Positions 44,776 through 56,847 of a stretch of DNA of 64,000 nucleotides are shown here, in pieces (position 1 is the first letter of the stretch; every line of letters starts with the position of its first letter). Both the position numbers and the translations under genes were made by a program. A model generated the notes under the pieces. The model searched no databases. It was given only the letters and a program-made list of their open reading frames with translations, and was not told the DNA's origin. This DNA is from Fragilaria crotonensis (Eukaryota; Bacillariophyta; Fragilariophyceae; Fragilariales; Fragilariaceae): positions 62,001 through 126,000 of the forward strand of contig JAKSYS010000013.1 of NCBI GenBank assembly GCA_022925895.1, written 5' to 3'.

Positions 44776-47504
44776 ATGGCAGACTCCAATGACTCTGCGC
44801 ATCGCCCACTGGCGTCGCGCACCACAGATCCGGAAGCCGCAAGTTATGATGAGGCGTCTCAACTTGTGCAAACGGGTTTGCAACATGCTCGCAGTGGCAG
44901 CATTGACGTTGGTCTCCCACTAATAGCATGTGCCTTCTTACTGGATACAAGGGCCATCGAATTTAAACCCGTGCTCGAACAGAATCAGGATGATCCTCTT
45001 AAATATCTCGACATGGATTTATTGCAACAGCTCATCGACTATGATGGTGGAAACAACGTGGCATCTCAGGTCTTGATGATCTATGCCGCTATCCTTTTCG
45101 GTCAAGCGGAAGGGGCTCGCTCTCGCACTCTTCAGGCACTCCGTGTCTCATCCAACATTATCACTGATATTACGAACGATCCAACCATGGAAGATCCTTC
45201 TCGCGGCATATTGGGTGGCTGTCTGAAGCGAGTGATTCTCTATCGCATGCGTGCCACGCTGTACTTGTCCTTGGAATTGCCCAATGCCGCAGTCGAAGAG
45301 TTGTCCGAGGCGCTGCATTTGAATCCGAACCTGACCAGCATTGGATGTGAACGTGCCGTCCTGTGTGCCATCATGTCCTACAAGAGCGATCGAGATCTCG
45401 TACACGACTTTCGACGAGTTGCCAGACACGCCCATCCCGACGCACGAGAATTGCGAGAGACGTACGCGTGGTTGGCCAAGCTCATTGTAGGTAATCGAGA
45501 ATTGGGATCGTACGAGCAAGCGCAGAGGTATCTGCAGTTGAATCGATCCTCGAAAGCGAGGCAAGAAGAGATATATGGACCAACAACCAGCTTATTGATT
45601 GAATCCGAAATGGAAGCTGCAATGAAGGCATACGAGACATCTATGGCCAGGCGTAGAGAGAGTCGGGCGGAGCAAGTGCTGCCAACTTCCTCGCCAAAGC
45701 ATTTCACCTTTCTAGAATTCACGAATACGATTGAAGAGGATGAAGACGAGAGAGATGCATCCGAAACGAGTCAACGTGGAAGGACAATCAGCAGCTTCAC
45801 TGTCAGCAGTCGCGATGAAGATAGCAGGACACCGATCTCACGTGGGGTGTCCGCTATGGAGTTAATCAAAACAATACGTCAAATCGCGATTCCTTCACAA
45901 GATAAAATCATCTCCCCTTCATATTTGGATTCGTCGTCAAAGACGAACGTGACGACGCCTTCAGGTGATAACATCAGGTCCCCAACATACGTCGATTCGC
46001 CATCAACGACGAAAACGGTGACTCCTTCAGATGATAAAATCAGGTCCCCTACATTCTTGGATTCATCCAAGACGAAAATGGCTGCACATCCAGAAAATAA
46101 ATCCATGTCCCCTCCATACTTGGATTCGCCATCAAAAACGAAAATTGAGACTCCCACAAACGACAAAATCAGGTCACAGACTTATTTGGATTCACCACCG
46201 AAGGCGAAAATTGCGACTCCTTCAGATGATAAAATCAGGTCTCCTTCTTACTCGAATTCGCCGCCAAAGTCGAGAACTCCGATGAATCGACGAGGTCTTA
46301 TTGCTTGCACCGCATGCGGAAGCTCTGCGACTCGTGAGCTTCCTCTTTCTATGTGCTCGAGATGCTGTGGTGCATTCTATTGTTCCAAAGAATGCCAGAG
46401 ATCTAAGGTACGGTGCACGGTCTTGGTTGTGCCACTCAGTAACATCAGATTGCTATGAATACTAACTGAATTCGTTGCTGCGATTTTCAGGCATGGGTCC
46501 AACACCGTCTCCTTTGCAAGGTAACGGCAGGCGATCAAACGAACAACGATTCTCAACCGTTGACGGCCAGCCCAACGAAGCGACTTGCTAACGTCGTTTC
46601 ATCGCCGAAGCAAGGGAATTCGACCGGACGTCTTCTTCCTCGGAAGCCACTGGACGAAGAAATGCAGGTGTGGGAGCTTGCCAACAAGCGCATGCGACTT
46701 TATGTCACCAAACGCTTCCGCGATCATGGTAGGGACTTTGCTGGCTGGTGGCATGCAATGCCCGACACAGGAAAAAAGGATACTCTGAAACAGATCACAA
46801 ACAGTACTTTTCCAGCCAAGTCGCGGTCCAACGTTCGCATGGTACCAGTTCTGAAAACAGGCGATCCTAAGTATTCTGCCTGTGTATTGAAGGAATGGTG
46901 CTTCGAACGCACTCTGTCCAAGTGCAAATGCGAAAAGCATTGGCACAAAGATGCTCTTCTCCACGAAATGTTTTATCACTTAGAGGAGGATCGTGCAGAA
47001 GACATTGAGTATCAACTGTGTGTTTCCATGGTCATGCAAGGATACATCCCATCTTCTAATGACGACGAACCGAGGCTCCTTCGCCTCCCAAATGAGAGCG
47101 ACCCGGTACAAGCCCATCAGTTCCTGCATCGGAAAGGTACGCTCCACCAGGGCATTCTGTCCTCTATCAAGAAGACGGGCATCGTACCACCGCATCTGAA
47201 AGAGAAAGTTCCCTTTGAGTTATTCCTGCATCGAAACTGGTATCGTTTCAGCTTGTTTTGCCTTCTATTTGAGACTTTCGACGAAAGAAAGCGCGGTTTG
47301 CCCATCGACTTTCCCCTTGAAAGGCTCCGAGGCTGTGAGTATTGTAGAAGGGGTTGCGAGGATGATGACAGTGTACAATGCCAAGGCTGTCAAGAAACAT
47401 GGTGGTGCTGTCAAGGGTGTCACAAGGTGTCCACCCACGCGAAAGAGTGCTCGTTAGCAAAACCTCTCACATTGAAGCAAGGTCACGCAGTACTTTTTGC
47501 GTAA
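44776..47504 (+). CDS. TPR-repeat protein with MYND zinc finger, paralogue A
   Basis: Exons are 44776–46407 and 46491–47504; the 83-bp intron has GTACGG and TTTTCAG ends. The N-terminal half is helical and TPR-like (ASQVLMIYAAILFG, AAVEELSEALHLNPN). Then comes a Ser/Pro-rich tandem repeat (about residues 373–500). A MYND finger starts at Cys511 (CTACGS, MCSRCCGAFYC) and is completed after splicing by WVQHRLLCK. The C-terminal domain contains DFAGWWHAMP and ends with a second Cys cluster (CEYCRRGC, CQGCQETWWCC). MYND fingers bind short proline-rich peptides. The same layout occurs at 57584 on the other strand. About 880 residues; function unknown, probably a protein-interaction adaptor. Confidence 0.8.
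45894..46280 (+). repeat. 66-bp coding minisatellite in MYND paralogue A
   Basis: Six units of 21–22 residues on the theme SDDKIRSPTYLDSPSKTKIA are arranged in tandem. Nearly every unit has two or three SP or TP sites, which would suit proline-directed kinases. Units differ by point changes and the frame is kept throughout. Confidence 0.85.
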
Positions 47505-47782
47505 GAAGAGAAGAGGACTATCCCAGAACGTCGCGGTGTCATTCGCGATTATGGTTGATTTATATGTTTAGGTACTGTCATAGGATCATCGAAGTTAACA
47601 GGCTGAAGATTGTCATTTAAATCCAGACTAGCTATGTGGGAGGAGACCAGTTACTAAAACGCGTTTCCTATCAAAATCTTCGCAATCGCCACATCGTCGC
47701 CCATCACCAACGTCATGACACTCCTTCCGGTGCTGTCAATAAACCTGAAAACAACTCCGAAGAGCTGCGCCTACAATCAACC

Positions 47783-49627
47783 TCAACTGTTTACCGCTTT
47801 GATCTTTGGTTTATCTTCGTAAATTTGTCTGATCTTTCGCTGAGTCACACATGTGAGGGCATTGCTGAATTGGTCGAAGGAAATCTTCCCACCTTGCTGG
47901 GCTCCGACTTCTGTCATGATTTTGTCAATATCCTTGTCGGTGATTGTTTTTGGTAAGACCTTTCGTAGGTCTTCCTTGTCAATAAAGCCTTTGGATGATC
48001 GATCAAATTGACGGAATGCATCCATAATCTTGTGTTGCGCGAGATTGCCCTGAGCCTCCAAGGTACACGCAAGAAACTCTGTGTAGAGTATCCGCCCGGT
48101 ATTGTTCACTTCCTGTGGGATGTAGAAACGCGGTTTAGAATTTTCCTTTTAGGAGATATCACAAACCTCAATCTGAATGATACGTACCACCTGGCTAAAT
48201 ATGCTTTTGAGCTCGGCATCAGAATAGTTCAATCGAGAAAGGCAGTCTTTAAAATCAGAGTAAGAGAGGGAACCATCACAGGACTTATCGTATTCATCAA
48301 ACAGCTGACGCAACTCGAAAATCTCATCGGATGATGACCTGCTGGCAATAATTTGCAATGCGATCTTTTTCAGATTACTGCTCTCTCCAAAGTGCAACAT
48401 ACTGTTCGGAATGTTGCGCACGACGTCAGGGTTCGGGGGTTTATTTGACAATTTGCTTCGATTTTGTATGAACTTGTGCTTCAAAGCTTCCTTTGCCGTA
48501 GGGCGATCGTCAGGATTCCGTTGCAAAAGGCGAAGGACGAAATCCTTGGCATCTTTCGAAATTTGTTCCCACGCCTTGCCTTCGAACTTAATTTCTTTCG
48601 TGCGGATCTGGTGTTTCACTTCCTTCCTGGTAGTCAAAACGAAGCGACAGGGATCGTTAGGGCTTGTTCAAGTCGACAAAAACGTCACCACGCGAAAACG
48701 TCCCCAACTTACGGATCTTTCCCACTGAATGGCATTTCATTGGAGAGGAGCATATAAGCAATTACACCAACGGACCACAAATCTGTCGATGATCCAGTGT
48801 AGCATCCTTGTATGGCTTCTGGGCTCATGGTGTATAGAGTGCCGCATCGTTCATAGTGCCTGTCTCCCTTCAAAATGTACTTCTTAGCGAGCCCAAAATC
48901 GATCAGCTTTACATCGAGATTCTCCTTGTCAACATATAGAATATTCTGAAATTTGAGGTCTCTATGAACAATGTTGCGATCGTGTAAATACGCGACCGCC
49001 GAAAGCACCTGTTCAATAATGGTGGCAGCGTCTCGTTCGGAACATGGTGGTCTCGAGTAGAGATCGCCTCCTTCGCACATTTCCATAACAATCGCCGCAA
49101 TGCGATTCCGATGCAACCTATAAGTCTCGAGCGCCCGGACAATGTGAGGATGATCCTGTGTTGAAATAATGAGTGAGCATCGCGGTGAAGGTCGCTACAT
49201 GCGTCGATGTCTAATGGGTGTATTCCTTACGTACCAATCCCTTGAGTAGTCTAATTTCATTTTCAAATTCGTCCAGAATCTCAGCCTTGATCATGTTCAC
49301 GTCGATCTCCTTTAGAGCATAATATTTGACTGGAGACTTCGAGTTTGATTGTTCGAATGCTGTAGGTCCTGCGACACTGTCTGCTCGTTCCGGTAAGGAA
49401 ATTCGTGAGGACCTCGAACGGCGCAAAAGGGACGAAGGCCGTCTTATGCTTGGAGTCTCCCGCCTTTTAATCCGGGAGATCTTTGCTGTGCTGCCTTGTC
49501 CAATCACCTCCACTACCTCATACAAACTATCGAAACTCTGGTGGATGGAAAAGACAAATCGATGCGGGAAATGTGCTGATGTCAGCATGGCCGTTGGGGC
49601 TTTTTCTTTGCCACAGATGGCCCCCAT
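47783..49627 (-). CDS. Calcium-dependent protein kinase (CDPK)
   Basis: Four exons: 49627–49235, 49155–48713, 48626–48188 and 48112–47783. Introns are 79, 86, 75 bp; donors are GTACGT, GTAAGT, GTACGT. Every join keeps phase, giving about 534 residues without a break. The protein starts MGAICG, an N-myristoylation/palmitoylation signal. Kinase motifs are YYALKEID (catalytic Lys), VHRDLKFQN, LIDFGLAKK and SPEAIQG. EF-hands follow: DEYDKSCDGSLSY, EVNNTGRILYTE formed across the last intron, DRSSKGFIDKED, and a weaker AQQGGKISFDQF. CDPKs decode Ca2+ signals by releasing autoinhibition. An insert with SSLLRRSRSSR near the N-terminus is Ser/Arg-rich. Confidence 0.92.
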
Positions 49628-50436
49628 ACTGATCCCAGTTGCGCGTATTCGTTGAGTTCTGAGCTGCAGTCAACTTCGCAACAATATGCTTCCTTCTTGT
49701 AATCGCTTCCAACGCACCGCACTTGTCTGAAGTTTGCTGCTCAAGGAAAAGAAATGCAAGCGTCCTCTTTACTGGAAGATCACACCAATTAATTGCAAAT
49801 TGTGTGCTTGTTGACAATGAGCGCTACAATTTAATTCACCTCTGTACTCTATCCTCGCAAACGAAGAAGAAACACAATTTACTGTTCAACACGAGAGAAG
49901 TGTTCGCCCAAGAAACGAACTGTTCGGGGAAGGTGAGCGAAGGAGAATGACTTCAGTTGCCGAAGGGTTCCCTGCAGCCCTCGCACTACGAAATGACAAA
50001 CACTCTCTATGTAATAGGACGAAACGTGTGTGTCACGGTGTAAACTTACGAAAACGTTTGTTTCTGATGACTTGCATGAGATGAGTATGACATATGTGTT
50101 GTACTGTTGTACATACACGGTACCGTTTCATGCTGCAGGCTGCAGGAGTCAGGAGTACATCGACCAGTGTATTATATAGGTACAACCTCCAGTATTTCTT
50201 GAGAAGTTGGAGCATCTGCGTATGTACATACTCGCAGACTCATATGAACCCACCTGCTGTTTTGGCGACTTCGGTAATGCAGTTGACCCTTTGTGTCCTA
50301 TGCAGAATGTACTGAACACTACAGTTTTGTACGGCATTTTCAAGGAAATTGCATACAGTATACAGTACATCGTGGCACAAAAGTTACTCCAACAAATGTA
50401 TGCATAAAACAGCACATGACGAACGAAACCCGATCA
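49628..50436. other. Intergenic, promoter side of the CDPK gene
   Basis: No gene is recognised. The stretch upstream of the CDPK start is moderately A/T-rich, and the rest is ordinary spacer. Confidence 0.4.
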
Positions 50437-50748
50437 CTGGGGAGACATTGATAGCAGAGACGGGAATTTCTGAAAATATCAAACCCATGGGTACCCACGT
50501 AAAGCTACGCTCACGGAAGTACCAGCCCAAACCCACCCAGAACCCATAGATCTACAAGACCTACCCAACCCACCCAAACCCAGTAGTTAGTACTGGACTA
50601 GATGGCTCTACTACTACCGGTAGCAAACATCTACAGTCATTTTTTGCTATGATTTGCCGGCCCAGACCCACCCATGAAATCCTGAGCTCACCCAAACCAA
50701 ACCCAATGGGTGGGCTGAAACCCGGTCTCTGGGGAGACATTGATAGCA
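50437..50748. mobile_element. Partial second copy of the hAT-like foldback element
   Basis: From CAGAGACGGGAATTTC at 50455 the sequence matches the reverse complement of the right half of the element at 335–978: the same arm, the same CCCACCCAAA tract and the same GGTAGTAGTAG block. It ends near CGGTCTCT at 50729. An 18-bp direct repeat, CTGGGGAGACATTGATAG, lies on both sides (50437–50454 and 50729–50746). This is longer than the 8-bp duplication of the full copy, so the history was not a simple insertion. Confidence 0.7.
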
Positions 50749-51371
50749 TGTGCTACTCGGAGTAGTACTAGCAGTACAAGTACAAAAGATCAGGATGATG
50801 ACAATTCAAATAGTTGACGTTTTCTGTTATGATAGATAGATCACGTCGACATTATCAGATGCTAGGAGTGACTGCTGATGTTTGGCTTCGCATTGGACCA
50901 GAAGATGAAGATCACAAATGAATTTCTCGGCGTGTTGCATATTGATTACTTTCCCCATGGTCCATGACGAGCAGATCCAAGCTTTATCGTTCTGGCTTAT
51001 GCGTTGCTCTTTTTCTCTTTTGCTTTTCATTCTATAAGGTAAGATTGAGTCACATTGTAATTACATCGTGAAGACCGGAAACCAAGAGTCAGTAAGAAAC
51101 GAGTGGCACTTATTTGGAACCATGGTTCAGAATTCTGACCCGATTCAAAACGTACAAATTTGATTCATGATTTGATCGTCGTCGGCCACCGAACCCTACA
51201 TCGAGAAGCCCGTCAATGCATTGATCCACCAGAGCGACATTATTCAGGTAAAAACTCTGAGTTTTCTTGTGACATTGTTGTGATTCACAAAGCACATCTC
51301 ACATGCTAGGGCCAAACTGACTGACCTTCGCATTTTCCCTTTAGTTTCACAAGGAACTGTACAACATTGAG
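50749..51371. other. Upstream region of the reductase paralogue, possible 5' exon
   Basis: At 51177–51248 an open stretch ends in ATTATTCAG before GTAAAA. A CCCTTTAG acceptor near 51344 would join it in frame to FHKELYNIE and the next gene's Met. The stretch has no clear start codon, so a spliced 5' extension is possible but unproven. Confidence 0.35.
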
Positions 51372-53033
51372 ATGGAAGAACAAGTTGATGCTACCGTTGA
51401 TTGGATTTCCTCTCTTGTCCGCCAAGGAAAGATTGACGAGACGCTGGAAACAAAACTCGTAGCGCTCGCGATGCAACGCGACGAAAACCTCATGCTGTTA
51501 GTAGCGCAGCATGCAACAAATGTGGATCAGTTTGTGGCCCTCTCGGCGTCTCTGGCGGACAAACCAGTCAATGACATTCCTGACGCGATTATTGTTGGGT
51601 CAGGATTAGCAGGTTTGGCTGCAGCTCTGAATCTTCTAGATAGGGGAGGCGTTGTCACGATTGTCGAAAAGGAACACACCTTGGGCGGCAATTCCAACAA
51701 AGCTTCCTCAGGTATCAATGCATGCTGTCCCAATAGCAATAAAAACGGTGATTTTCTGCAAGCCTTCCGCGACGACACAATTCGATCCGCTGGAACCGCC
51801 GCTCGCCCAGAGTTTGTTGACATTTTGGTGAACAACTCGGGTGATGCCGTCACTTGGTTGAAAGAACGTGCTGGTGTTGATTTGTCCTTGCTTGCTCAAC
51901 TGGGCGGTCATTCCTACAAGCGCACCCACCGACCCTCCAATGGAGCAGTTGGCGCCGAAATCATGCGTGGAGTTCAAAATGCTGTCAGGGCGTATGAAAA
52001 AGTTGGTACACTCAAGATTTTAGTCGACACCAAAGTGACGACAGTCATTGCTGATGCTGACACAGGTCGTGTCATTGGCATCAACACCTCGGACAAGAAT
52101 GGGCAGATATTGAAGTTGCATGCCGCTAATGTGGTCTTGGCCACGGGAGGTTTTGCAGCGGACCGTAGTTCCGGATCTTATCTGGAAAGATATCGCCCAG
52201 AACTATTGGACATGGCGACGACCGCAGGCGCCTTTTCGACAGGAGATGGTATCGCGCTGGCTACAACATTGGGCGCAGGAGTTGTTGACATGGAAAAGGT
52301 GCAGATCCATCCAACGGGATGGGTGGATCCCAAAGATCCTGACAACAAGAGCAAGATCTTGGCTGCTGAATTAATGCGTGGTGTGGGTGGTGTCCTGATC
52401 AACTCACATGGCAGACGATTCTGCAATGAATTGGGCACTCGATCTTACGTCACCGACAAGATGTTGTCGTACAACAAGCATTATGCTACGACAAAGGAAT
52501 GGGACAAAAGCGCGCCAATCCCAACGTTTTCTCTTGTATTGGCGTCTTCTGCCGCAAAGGATGGCAATAAACATGTTGAGTTCTATTCGTACAAGGGACT
52601 TGTTCAAAAATTGGAAGGTATTCAGGCTTTAGCAGATTGGATGGGATGCGATAGTAAGGTTCTCCGGGAGACGTTTGTATCTTACGCCAAAAGCGCTGCT
52701 GTTGGAAAAGATGAATTCGGAAAGGTTTCGTTCCGCGGTCTTCCGAGCAGCGATTTGGACAACGAAGTCTTCTACGCCGGCACCGTTACACCTGTTCTGC
52801 ACTATTGCATGGGAGGTATTGCTATTGATACTGAAGGTAGTGTTCTAAATGAAGATGGAACGCGGATCGAAGGTCTGCATGCGGTTGGCGAAGTTACTGG
52901 TGGAGTTCACGGCGATAACAGGCTTGGAGGAAACTCGCTGCTTGAGTGTACCGTATTTGGTACTATTGTTGGGCAGAAGCTTCCCATCAAGCAACGGCTC
53001 ACCAACATTGCAAAGAAAGCCCTTGAAGAGTGA
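51372..53033 (+). CDS. Soluble fumarate reductase flavoprotein, stand-alone paralogue
   Basis: One clean frame of 553 residues is very similar to the reductase part of the fusion gene at 12993. It begins with the same helical leader (VDWISSLVRQGKID against VGLIASLARQGKID), then IIVGSGLAGLAAALN for FAD, QIHPTGW, RFCNELGTR, HYCMGG and DNRLGGNSL. All active-site motifs are present. It has neither an ERO1 domain nor a cytochrome b5 domain, and no signal peptide is visible from this Met; an upstream exon could supply one. Expected activity is FAD-dependent reduction of fumarate or a related enoate. Lack of any break makes it a reference for the frame changes in the fusion gene. Confidence 0.88.
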   Translation: MEEQVDATVDWISSLVRQGKIDETLETKLVALAMQRDENLMLLVAQHATNVDQFVALSASLADKPVNDIPDAIIVGSGLAGLAAALNLLDRGGVVTIVEKEHTLGGNSNKASSGINACCPNSNKNGDFLQAFRDDTIRSAGTAARPEFVDILVNNSGDAVTWLKERAGVDLSLLAQLGGHSYKRTHRPSNGAVGAEIMRGVQNAVRAYEKVGTLKILVDTKVTTVIADADTGRVIGINTSDKNGQILKLHAANVVLATGGFAADRSSGSYLERYRPELLDMATTAGAFSTGDGIALATTLGAGVVDMEKVQIHPTGWVDPKDPDNKSKILAAELMRGVGGVLINSHGRRFCNELGTRSYVTDKMLSYNKHYATTKEWDKSAPIPTFSLVLASSAAKDGNKHVEFYSYKGLVQKLEGIQALADWMGCDSKVLRETFVSYAKSAAVGKDEFGKVSFRGLPSSDLDNEVFYAGTVTPVLHYCMGGIAIDTEGSVLNEDGTRIEGLHAVGEVTGGVHGDNRLGGNSLLECTVFGTIVGQKLPIKQRLTNIAKKALEE

Positions 53034-53278
53034 TTGGGTCGCTGTGGCCGAGGTGGAGAATGACACCTTTGCAATGTTCCCACTGGTTTTGAAGGCAACG
53101 AAATGTTGCAAGCGAACCATGAATGCGCGATGGCAGCGTACGCGCAGGGGACTTCCGCTTTGAACGTTGGAACAGAGGACTTCAATTGCTTCATAAGCTG
53201 GGGTGTTCCAAACACTCGTCCTGAGCATAAAGTTAGTTAACATAAGTTTGCACAACTATTTTAAGGGATGCATGTCTT

Positions 53279-56200
53279 CTAAACCGTCTCGGTCCGATTC
53301 ATCTCAATGAGATTGGCACTTCGACTCCCAATAGTCAGTGTACCGCACTCTTCGCCAATAAGAATTGGCAAAATTGGTTGATCACCGCATTTTTGCAATT
53401 GATCGTTCCACCAACGATTCACGAGACGACGGTCCTGTTGGTTCATAGACTTGAGACGAACAGTGCCACCGCTTCCACTACATTCGTCATCCAACGTGGC
53501 TGCACTAGAGGAATTACCCATGAGAACTTCTTCACGACCTAGTTGGTTTGGAGGGAAAGGCTGCTCAGGACGAGCTCTGGGATTGGCTCTGAGCGCCGGC
53601 TGGATGTATGCTTGTTTGAATGGATCGTGGTGACCAATCAATGTTCCACGATCAGGTTCCACGCTGTCGTGTCCCAGCTCACTGGACTCGGGAATCGAGG
53701 TGCCGGTAGCTTGTGTCTGCCGGTCACTTTCCGACCCGTCGCGGCCCTGCTGCTGCTGCTGCTGCTGCTGTTGTTGTTGTTGTTGCTGCTGCCGTTGAAG
53801 CTGTTCTCGCAACAGTTGTTGTTGCTGGTGCCACGTGCGGAGAGCGTCTTCCTCATGCGTCAAGCTTATATCCATAACCGTGGCTACTTCGAGTGGCAAG
53901 GTCGAACTGGAAGGATCATAACGAGCGCGAGTGGATCGGAGAAAGAAGTACGTCATGAAGATCAGTGCAATCGTTGCGTAGGCCTCGTGACGTGCCTCTT
54001 TCAAAATGAATTGTCCCGTGATGGTCATTTGTGCAATAATGAGACCAAAGACGAATCGGCGGAAAATCTTGGGCCAGAATTGACCACCAGTCTCAAAGAC
54101 ACTCTCATACACGTACAGATGATGGTGGGTCCATATGATGCGTGAAAACAGGCAAAACATGGCACATGGAAGCAAGACCATGGGGGCCACGACGGCGAAA
54201 ACGACAGAAATCACAACGACCAACATATCTTGGGCCAGAATCTTGTGGAAAGGAAACCAACCGGGGTCGTCGATCGCACGAAGGCCCATGACTGTGTTGC
54301 GTTTCATTCGCAAGGTTGCGTTGGGGAACATTATGAAACGTAAGAGCGATTGCACCAAGCTCATCGTTCGAACCAGTTCAACTCCGAGCCCTAGAAACGT
54401 CTTCATGGTCACAAAGGTGATGAAGAAGGATGACATGCGGGGGAGTGAGTTCCCCAGTAGCTCAAACATGGCCTCTGGGTTATCAATGATTATTGCAATT
54501 GTGTCAAAGATGGATCCAGCAATGGTTGTCACCAAAAAGATATTGACGACCTGGAACAGAAAGTATCGTGAAAAGGCGCGCATCTGCACCTCGCTATATG
54601 AGACTATACCTTCGGCGCGTCCAATCGCAATGAAAAGCGGCGGCAAAAGTTGCTGAATGCCCACAATGCACAGCGGTTGCACCATGGCAATGGCTGACGA
54701 GAAAAAGGCGGATGCTTGATCAAGCTGGGCCAACCTTGATGACGACGAAACGAGGGCCGACTCGCTGACAAGTAGCGAGACGAGGGCAACAGGAACAACA
54801 TAAAAGCCAATGAGTAAGAGCACGAGCGCCTCTCCGAGGTAACTTCGAGTTCTCACGGCTCCCTTGCTCACGTATATATTCTCCCACAAAATATCCCGGG
54901 GTTCTGGTGCGGTAACGACTTGCATGCTGCCAGGTTTACTCGAGTGCATCGACTGAATGGCAATCGTTGATGCCGTAAAGGTTCGCATCTCCACAAATGC
55001 CTTGTCTGTAACTTCGTTAATGTGCTCTTCCAAATCATCTGGACCTCCACTGCCGTCAGCTGTTTGTGGTCGACCCAGAAAGCTCACTTTGTTGCGAGCC
55101 AATTTGCTGTATCTCTTGATGGCTTGCTTGGCTTTGCTGTAGGATGCTCGTTTCTTTTTGATCTTTTCGTGAGTCTGCATCGGCATTGTCGAATCATGAA
55201 AGATTCCATCTTCTTCAATTTCCGACAAGCCGCCTCCGTTGGGATTGTTATTGTTGGTTGGAAGTGGCGATCGTGATCGCAACGCTTGTGCTGTAGAAGT
55301 GTTGTACGCGTGACTACCAGCATCACAGCAGTACCAGTTGTACTCGACGGAGGTCGATACAACCCTGCCAATTGTTCATGAGAATGGACAAACGGACTTG
55401 CGAGAATGTAGGCAATATCATTGCGACCGGCTTCACCGGGTTCCATTTGATCCAATTTCGCCATGACACGGACGCGACGGCGCTGTTCGGCTTCAATTTG
55501 AGAATTCATGTCTTCAAGCTTCCCGTAGAGTTTGGTGAGTCGGTCTTGACGATTGGTGTGACAACAACAATAATCGGTGGATAGTTTGGAAAATGTGGAT
55601 TGAGCGTACAATTTGAGCTTTTCGGCGCGACACAGCAGCAAAAGTTCTTGTTCAATTCTGGTCAAGAGTGAGGTTCGTCGCGCAATGAGTTGTTCGAGAC
55701 GGATCAAGTTTTGACACATGGTAACACTCTTGACAGCATTTGGGTACACATGTCGAAAGTATGTGCCGATTTTCTGTGCGGATCTCAAATGTCGAGGAAT
55801 GTTGGTGACGAGTACCGTTCGAAGATGGGGTTCCTTGGAAAGCAAATATCGATGTCGAATGTTGTTAAAGGCCTCGTATTCAACCAATAGTTCGCGGCAG
55901 ACGATTGCCGTCAAGAGATAGGCAGCAAAGCAATGGACCCAAAGTCGTGGACTTCCACCGGATACATTTGCCATTGTGAAACGCAAAAAATCAGTAAAGA
56001 GTAGCGACCCGACATATCCTTTGAGATCGGAAGCATTCGCGTGGCCACCTCCTGTGAAATTGAGAGGGAGCAGAACAATGAAGGAAAAGACACTCATTTT
56101 GACAATGCATCGCAGTGCGAGGCGATGGAATCGCAAGAAGATGAGCGAATCAAAGCCTACTCGATTGATGATTTCTTCGTCGGACAAAAAGAAACAAATC

Positions 56201-56847
56201 TTGACCCAACTTGTGAATCCATCTACGGGCAGAGGTGGTGGCACGAGCTTGGGTAGGCGATGACGCCGAGGTGATATGAACAAGGGACTCGTTTTCTGAT
56301 TGTGATAAAAACAGCTCATGAATATGGCAAAGAGGCAGGTAAAGATAACGTACAACATTGCGAGTGTTGCAAAACTCATGCTCGTTTCTCGAAATGCTGA
56401 TACGTCTTCGACGTACGGGGGAAGGAAGGATAGTCGACGTCCCATTCCATGAATGCTTGTGTTTGTGCTTGCAACAATTGCATCAGCTGTCGATAGTCCT
56501 TGTTCATCTTCTTGCCCTTGTTCCAAGAATGCCGAGGCTATTGATTGAGTTTGACCAATGGCAGACCTTGCCGCTGTCACGACAACAGCAACAGTTGCAT
56601 TCGTACTGCTTTCGCTTCCAACACTCACATGCTGCTGCAGCTGCTGCTGTTGCAACTGTCTCCAAAGGATGGAAAGTTCATTTTCGAACGCAACAAACGG
56701 TCCCAACACTCGAATCAGACACGGTTCGATCCATTTCACAATGATTGCTTCTCTCCATGATAATACTGCTTGAAAGCATTGTAACCAAGAGAAGGTCCAG
56801 ACCCAGGAAATGTCAATCAAAGGCGTCATTGCTATACATGCAACCAA
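53279..56847 (-). CDS. OSCA/TMEM63 (CSC1-type) channel (one frame break)
   Basis: The N-terminal frame (56847–about 55300) has membrane segments, LVTNIPRHLRS at the start of the cytosolic domain, and a CCCC-containing coiled region. The second frame (to 53279) has the family signature APEPRDILWENI and then a run of membrane helices of the RSN1_7TM type. A poly-Gln tract and a disordered tail follow. These proteins are mechanically or osmotically gated cation channels, or related lipid scramblases. A one-base shift near 55296–55310 joins LVVTRT to STAQALRSRSP. Total near 1,180 residues. The family assignment is strong; channel activity is inferred. Confidence 0.85.
53749..53796 (-). repeat. 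Poly-Gln codon repeat in the channel tail
   Basis: A run of about fifteen CAG/CAA codons on the minus strand encodes a glutamine tract in the cytosolic C-terminal tail. Mixed codons suggest an older, partly stabilised repeat. Confidence 0.85.
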
